A DNA stretch of 34,740 nucleotides from Cyanobacteria bacterium UBA3301 (GTDB lineage: Bacteria; Cyanobacteriota; Vampirovibrionia; Gastranaerophilales; Gastranaerophilaceae): NCBI GenBank assembly GCA_002361485.1, contig DESZ01000007.1, forward strand, positions 1 to 34,740. The letters are read 5' to 3'. Under the pieces are notes generated by a model that searched no databases, was not told where the DNA came from, and saw nothing but the letters and a program-made list of their open reading frames with translations. Shown here piece after piece: positions 31,533 through 34,740 of this stretch (the first letter of the stretch is position 1; every line of letters begins with the position of its first letter). The position numbers and the translations under genes were made by a program.

Positions 31533-33140
31533 ATGACTAAATATATATTCGTTACAGGCGGTGTTGTAAGTTCTTTGGGAAAAGGAATTGTCGCTGCATC
31601 ACTAGGCAGATTGTTGAGAGCTAGAGGATTTAGTGTAATAAATCAAAAGCTTGACCCGTATATAAACGTGGATCCAGGGACAATGAGCCCGTTTCAACAC
31701 GGAGAAGTTTTTGTAACCGATGACGGCGCGGAAACAGATTTGGATTTAGGGCATTATGAAAGATTTACCGACACAAATCTGGGTAAATTCAATAATGTAA
31801 CATCAGGCAGCGTCTATCAAAAAGTTATAGAAAAAGAACGCCGCGGAGATTACCTTGGTGCTACCGTTCAAGTTATTCCGCATATAACTAACGAAATTAA
31901 ATCAAGAATTGTCGGTGCTGCAAAACAATTTAATCCGGATTTTCATATTATAGAAATAGGCGGAACAATAGGTGATATTGAGTCATTGCCGTTTATTGAA
32001 GCTATACGACAATATAAAACAGAAGTAGGGTATGGCAATGCAATATCTATTCATTGTACATTATTGCCATATCTACCGACATCAGGCGAATTAAAAACAA
32101 AGCCTTCACAACATAGCGTAAATGTCTTGAGAAGTTACGGTATTCAACCTGAAATTTTAGTTTGCAGAACCCAAAAATCTATCCCAAAAACAGAACGGGA
32201 AAAATTGGCTCTGTTCTGTTCTATTTCAAAAGACGCTGTTATTGAATGTCGTGATATGAAAACTATATATGAAGTTCCATTGGCGCTTGAGAGCCAAGGG
32301 TTATGTCAAGTCGCATTAAAAATGCTTGGCGTAAAAGATAAAAAACCAAATTTAACTTCTTGGGAAAAATTAGTTGATAAGATTAAAAAGCCCGAAAGGA
32401 CAATAAAAGTCGGAATTGCAGGAAAATATACAAAATTGTCTGATGCTTATATTTCTGTCGTAGAATCATTAAAACATGCAGGTTATGCAAATTCATCAGC
32501 TATTGAAATTAAATGGATAAATTCGGAAGAATGTGTGGATTACTCTAATTGTAAACATGAGTTATCGGATGTTGATGCGGTTGTAGTTCCCGGCGGTTTT
32601 GGTGTTAGAGGGATTGAAGGTAAGCTCAATGTAATTCGTTATGCCAGAGAAAATAATCTCCCGTTTTTGGGATTATGCTTGGGGCTGCAATGCACCGTAA
32701 TAGAATTTGCCCGTAACGTAGTAGGTTTAAAGGGTGCTAATTCAACCGAATTTGATGAGAATCCGACACATCCTGTTATTGATATAATGTTAGAACAAAA
32801 ACATGTAAAAGGTTTTGGCGGAACAATGCGATTAGGAGCTTATGACTGTCATCTTAAAAAAGGTACTAAAGCATATAAAGCATACGGAAAAGATATTATA
32901 TCCGAGCGTCATCGCCACAGATACGAAGTGAATTATGAATATATAGAGCAATTATCAAAAGCAGGCTTGGTATTTTCAGGCATGTCCCCTGACGGTATGC
33001 TGTCGGAAATCGTAGAACTTCCGAAATTGGATTGGTTTGTCGCATGCCAGTTCCATCCTGAATTTAAGTCAAGACCCGATAAACCGCACCCGTTATTCAA
33101 AGGGTTGGTTGATGCCGCTTTAAAACGAAAGAAGAAATAA
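31533..33140 (+). CDS. pyrG: CTP synthase
   Basis: PyrG makes CTP from UTP, ATP and glutamine, the last step of pyrimidine nucleotide synthesis. The 535-residue product has the N-terminal synthase domain beginning TKYIFVTGGVVSSLGKGI, with the P-loop-like GKG, and the conserved NVDPGTMSPFQHGEVFVTDDGAETDLDLGHYERF region. The C-terminal class I glutaminase domain has its nucleophile Cys in LGLCLGLQCTVIEFARN and the His-Glu pair in CQFHPEFKSRP. Length is typical (about 530-550). The stop codon abuts the stop of the convergent EF-hand gene without a spacer. Confidence 0.97.
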   Translation: MTKYIFVTGGVVSSLGKGIVAASLGRLLRARGFSVINQKLDPYINVDPGTMSPFQHGEVFVTDDGAETDLDLGHYERFTDTNLGKFNNVTSGSVYQKVIEKERRGDYLGATVQVIPHITNEIKSRIVGAAKQFNPDFHIIEIGGTIGDIESLPFIEAIRQYKTEVGYGNAISIHCTLLPYLPTSGELKTKPSQHSVNVLRSYGIQPEILVCRTQKSIPKTEREKLALFCSISKDAVIECRDMKTIYEVPLALESQGLCQVALKMLGVKDKKPNLTSWEKLVDKIKKPERTIKVGIAGKYTKLSDAYISVVESLKHAGYANSSAIEIKWINSEECVDYSNCKHELSDVDAVVVPGGFGVRGIEGKLNVIRYARENNLPFLGLCLGLQCTVIEFARNVVGLKGANSTEFDENPTHPVIDIMLEQKHVKGFGGTMRLGAYDCHLKKGTKAYKAYGKDIISERHRHRYEVNYEYIEQLSKAGLVFSGMSPDGMLSEIVELPKLDWFVACQFHPEFKSRPDKPHPLFKGLVDAALKRKKK

Positions 33141-33698
33141 TCAAGAATTGAAGCCTTTGTATTTATAACTTAAAATACTGTAGCTGTCAGGTTCAGAAGC
33201 ATCATCACTACCATAGAAAACAGACATATCTGAGGTTGCTTTTCTATAATTTGCTTTGTCCATTTCTTCCTGCTTTGCACAATTGGCAGAATATGCAGAG
33301 ATTTCAGCGGCAGTTACTCTGCCGTCATGGTTAGAATCAATATCATCAAAATGTTCTAATATTTTTGAAATCGTTGATGCTGAATATGCACCACTTGCAG
33401 CTAATTGTGATAACTCATTTTTAGAAACGCCCGATAACGAAAGTGTTTGAGAGAACTTTTCCATTTCTGCAGCGCTAATTTTTCCGTCGCCATCAGAATC
33501 AAATGAAGCAAAATTATTCTGTAAATAAGATGCAAAAGATTGATTTAGTGTCAAATAATTTGTATTATCGTTTCTTGCTTTTGTTATATTTTTATATGTT
33601 ACACCATCTTTCGGGTATAACGCAGCCAAATATTCATATGTATTATTCATTCCTGATGTAATCGATGAAATAATAGAAGCACCTGCACTTGATACCAT
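33141..33698 (-). CDS. Two-EF-hand calcium-binding protein
   Basis: This 185-residue protein contains two canonical EF-hand loops. One is DSDGDGKISAAE (about residue 67 onward); the other, about 50 residues later, is DSNHDGRVTAAE. Both have all expected calcium ligands, including the position 12 Glu. The N-terminal 60 residues are Ser/Asn/Tyr-rich, with no clear Sec signal peptide, and the C-terminal tail is polar. The partner and role are unknown; calcium buffering, sensing or an extracellular structural role are all possible. AAGGA lies 9 nt before the ATG, and a good promoter precedes it. It is convergent with pyrG. Confidence 0.85.
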   Translation of the reverse strand: MVSSAGASIISSITSGMNNTYEYLAALYPKDGVTYKNITKARNDNTNYLTLNQSFASYLQNNFASFDSDGDGKISAAEMEKFSQTLSLSGVSKNELSQLAASGAYSASTISKILEHFDDIDSNHDGRVTAAEISAYSANCAKQEEMDKANYRKATSDMSVFYGSDDASEPDSYSILSYKYKGFNS

Positions 33699-33734
33699 AG
33701 TATAAATTCCTTATAAATTCTACCTCGTACCTCT

Positions 33735-33762
33735 ATCATAATGATGTTTTAAAAAAAGTCAA
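33735..33762 (-). promoter_or_regulatory. Promoter of the EF-hand gene
   Basis: On the minus strand TTGACT (plus 33757-33762), a 16-nt spacer and TATGAT (plus 33735-33740). Predicted start is about 30 nt before the ATG. The rest of the gap up to 33875 is AT-rich and shows nothing definite. Confidence 0.65.
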
Positions 33763-33875
33763 GATTTACATAGAAATATATCTGAGAAATTGACAATCCG
33801 GCATATTAACCAGAATGCATAAAATATACTTATACAAGGCATAGTTTTATGAATGACATATATATTTATGCATGA

Positions 33876-34658
33876 TTATATACAATTAATTTGCGGAAAA
33901 ATTTTTAGTGCATTTTGAGTTGTTTTTTGCGCAACTTCTTCCGGTAAAATTCCTCGCAAAGATGCGATTTCTTCTGCTACATATTTTACATAAGATGGTT
34001 TATTTTCTTTCCCGCGATAAGGAACAGGAGCCAAATACGGATCATCTGTTTCTAAAACCAAATATTCAAGCGGAATATTTTTTGCAACTTCTTTTGTCTT
34101 TTTTGCGTTTTTAAATGTTACAACTCCGCCCAACGATATATAAATCCCTTCTTTTATACATTCTTTTGCAAATTCGTAACTACCCGAAAAACAATGCATA
34201 ATCGCTTTTGAATTTTTGTTATGTTCTTTTAATATATTTAATGTCTCAAAATGAGCATCACGACAATGAATATTTATCGGTAAATTCATTGCGTTTGCAA
34301 ATTCTATCTGTTTTATAAAAACTTCTTTTTGCAAATCTATAAAAGTTTTATCCCAATAATAATCAAGTCCTATTTCGCCGATTCCTATAATTTTAGGATT
34401 GTTTTTTATAATATTTTCCATATCAGAGAGTGTTTTGTCAGTAAAACCTTTTACTTCTTCGGGAAAAACTCCGACATACCCGTAGAGATTATCGTATTTT
34501 TTTATAAATTCATCCACTTCAAAGATGTCTTCAGCTGTTGATGACGGAACAATCCCAATCATATTCTGATTTTTTAAATCATCAACCGCATCATCAACGG
34601 GGTTTTGTTTTAACATATTGACGTGCGTATGAGTATTTATTATATAAATATTTTCCAT
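33876..34658 (-). CDS. tatD: TatD-family metal-dependent hydrolase / DNase
   Basis: TatD proteins are TIM-barrel, metal-dependent hydrolases with 3'-5' nuclease activity, implicated in DNA and RNA quality control and possibly D-aminoacyl-tRNA hydrolysis. The 260-residue product has the metal-binding His10-x-His12 (in NTHTHVN; the common Asp before it is Asn here, but it is not a metal ligand). It also has the Glu of GIGEIGLDYYWD (near 96), the His of NIHCRDA, the His of MHCFSGS, and the Asp of LETDDPYLAP. Length is normal (about 255-265). There is no Shine-Dalgarno, but a perfect TATAAT sits 6 nt before the ATG. It is divergent from gatD with only 39 nt between the start codons. Confidence 0.93.
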   Translation of the reverse strand: MENIYIINTHTHVNMLKQNPVDDAVDDLKNQNMIGIVPSSTAEDIFEVDEFIKKYDNLYGYVGVFPEEVKGFTDKTLSDMENIIKNNPKIIGIGEIGLDYYWDKTFIDLQKEVFIKQIEFANAMNLPINIHCRDAHFETLNILKEHNKNSKAIMHCFSGSYEFAKECIKEGIYISLGGVVTFKNAKKTKEVAKNIPLEYLVLETDDPYLAPVPYRGKENKPSYVKYVAEEIASLRGILPEEVAQKTTQNALKIFPQINCI

Positions 34659-34664
34659 AATAGG

Positions 34665-34670
34665 ATTATA
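34665..34670 (-). promoter_or_regulatory. -10 box of tatD, 6 nt from the start codon
   Basis: Perfect TATAAT on the minus strand, followed by 6 nt and ATG 34658. Implies a leaderless transcript. Confidence 0.5.
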
Positions 34671-34685
34671 GCATAAATTTTGTTG

Positions 34686-34691
34686 TATAAT
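34686..34691 (+). promoter_or_regulatory. -10 box of the probable gatD gene, 6 nt from the start codon
   Basis: Perfect TATAAT, then 6 nt, then ATG 34698. Its mirror image on the other strand serves tatD, so two divergent leaderless promoters share a 39-nt gap. Confidence 0.5.
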
Positions 34692-34697
34692 TCTGTT

Positions 34698-34740
34698 ATG
34701 GATAGTGAAGGTTTAAAAATTTCAATAGCGCATTTGTATC
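34698..34740 (+). CDS. gatD: Probable lipid II isoglutaminyl synthase glutaminase subunit, 3' end outside window
   Basis: Only 14 codons are visible: MDSEGLKISIAHLY. The stretch KISIAHLY resembles the start of GatD (the CobQ-like glutamine amidotransferase working with MurT), whose N-terminus usually reads ...I.HLYPDLLNLYGD. GatD-MurT amidates D-Glu of the peptidoglycan stem peptide. The identification rests on very few residues and could be wrong; another amidotransferase starting with KI.IA is the main alternative. The start is supported by TATAAT 6 nt upstream. Confidence 0.5.
   Translation, partial: MDSEGLKISIAHLY

Overview
The window looks like ordinary chromosome from an AT-rich bacterium (by eye roughly one third GC), with no phage, insertion sequence, plasmid or CRISPR signature. 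My best guess at the lineage is the non-photosynthetic sister group of Cyanobacteria (Melainabacteria/Vampirovibrionia, such as gut Gastranaerophilales). The pointers are a Ski2/Mtr4-like helicase with a DSHCT domain of the kind found in cyanobacteria and plastids, a cyanobacterial-style NAGPA-domain exported protein, a group 3 (SigF-like) sigma factor next to prepilin peptidase, GatC, and small EF-hand proteins. This is inference from gene content; no 16S gene is present.

Layout. 1-5131 (+): the 3' part of serS, the Ski2-like helicase, and an exported phosphodiester-glycosidase-domain protein behind a long structured leader. 5136-12478 (-): a regulator made of four tandem GntR-type winged helices, then smc-scpA-scpB and a membrane-anchored TPR/metzincin-like protease, the last four coupled by short overlaps. 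12617-15725 (+): umuC-type translesion polymerase and a 614-aa Cys/Trp-free protein of unknown function. 15736-19399 (-): ribF, nupC-type nucleoside transporter and a soluble TPR protein. 19463-21363: pth (-), a tandem-HTH protein (+) and a hemolysin III family protein (-). 21364-21932: tRNA-Lys(UUU) with its terminator, plus a structured GC-richer patch in which the terminator region is duplicated. 21933-26546 (-): MFS sugar-type transporter and a SWIM/SNF2 helicase. 26731-28786 (+): dnaA-ruvA. 28783-30980 (-): a 62-aa protein, prepilin peptidase and the sigma factor. 31121-33140 (+): gatC and pyrG. 33141-34658 (-): an EF-hand protein and a TatD hydrolase. 34698 onward (+): the first codons of a probable gatD (lipid II amidation glutaminase).

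Themes. Chromosome maintenance genes dominate: SMC-ScpAB, DnaA, RuvA, Y-family polymerase and SNF2 helicase. Three less ordinary signals stand out. First, the four-winged-helix regulator has a perfect 18-bp palindrome over its own -10 box, and a similar palindrome lies over the -10 box of the smc promoter, suggesting it controls itself and condensin. Second, seven genes (umuC, ribF, SNF2 helicase, dnaA, pyrG, tatD, gatD) have a -10-like hexamer exactly 6 nt before the start codon, the architecture of leaderless transcripts; most show no Shine-Dalgarno. Third, the NAGPA-domain gene has a promoter about 110 nt upstream and a leader with mutually exclusive folds ending in a terminator-like hairpin, a candidate cis-regulatory RNA of a class I do not recognise.
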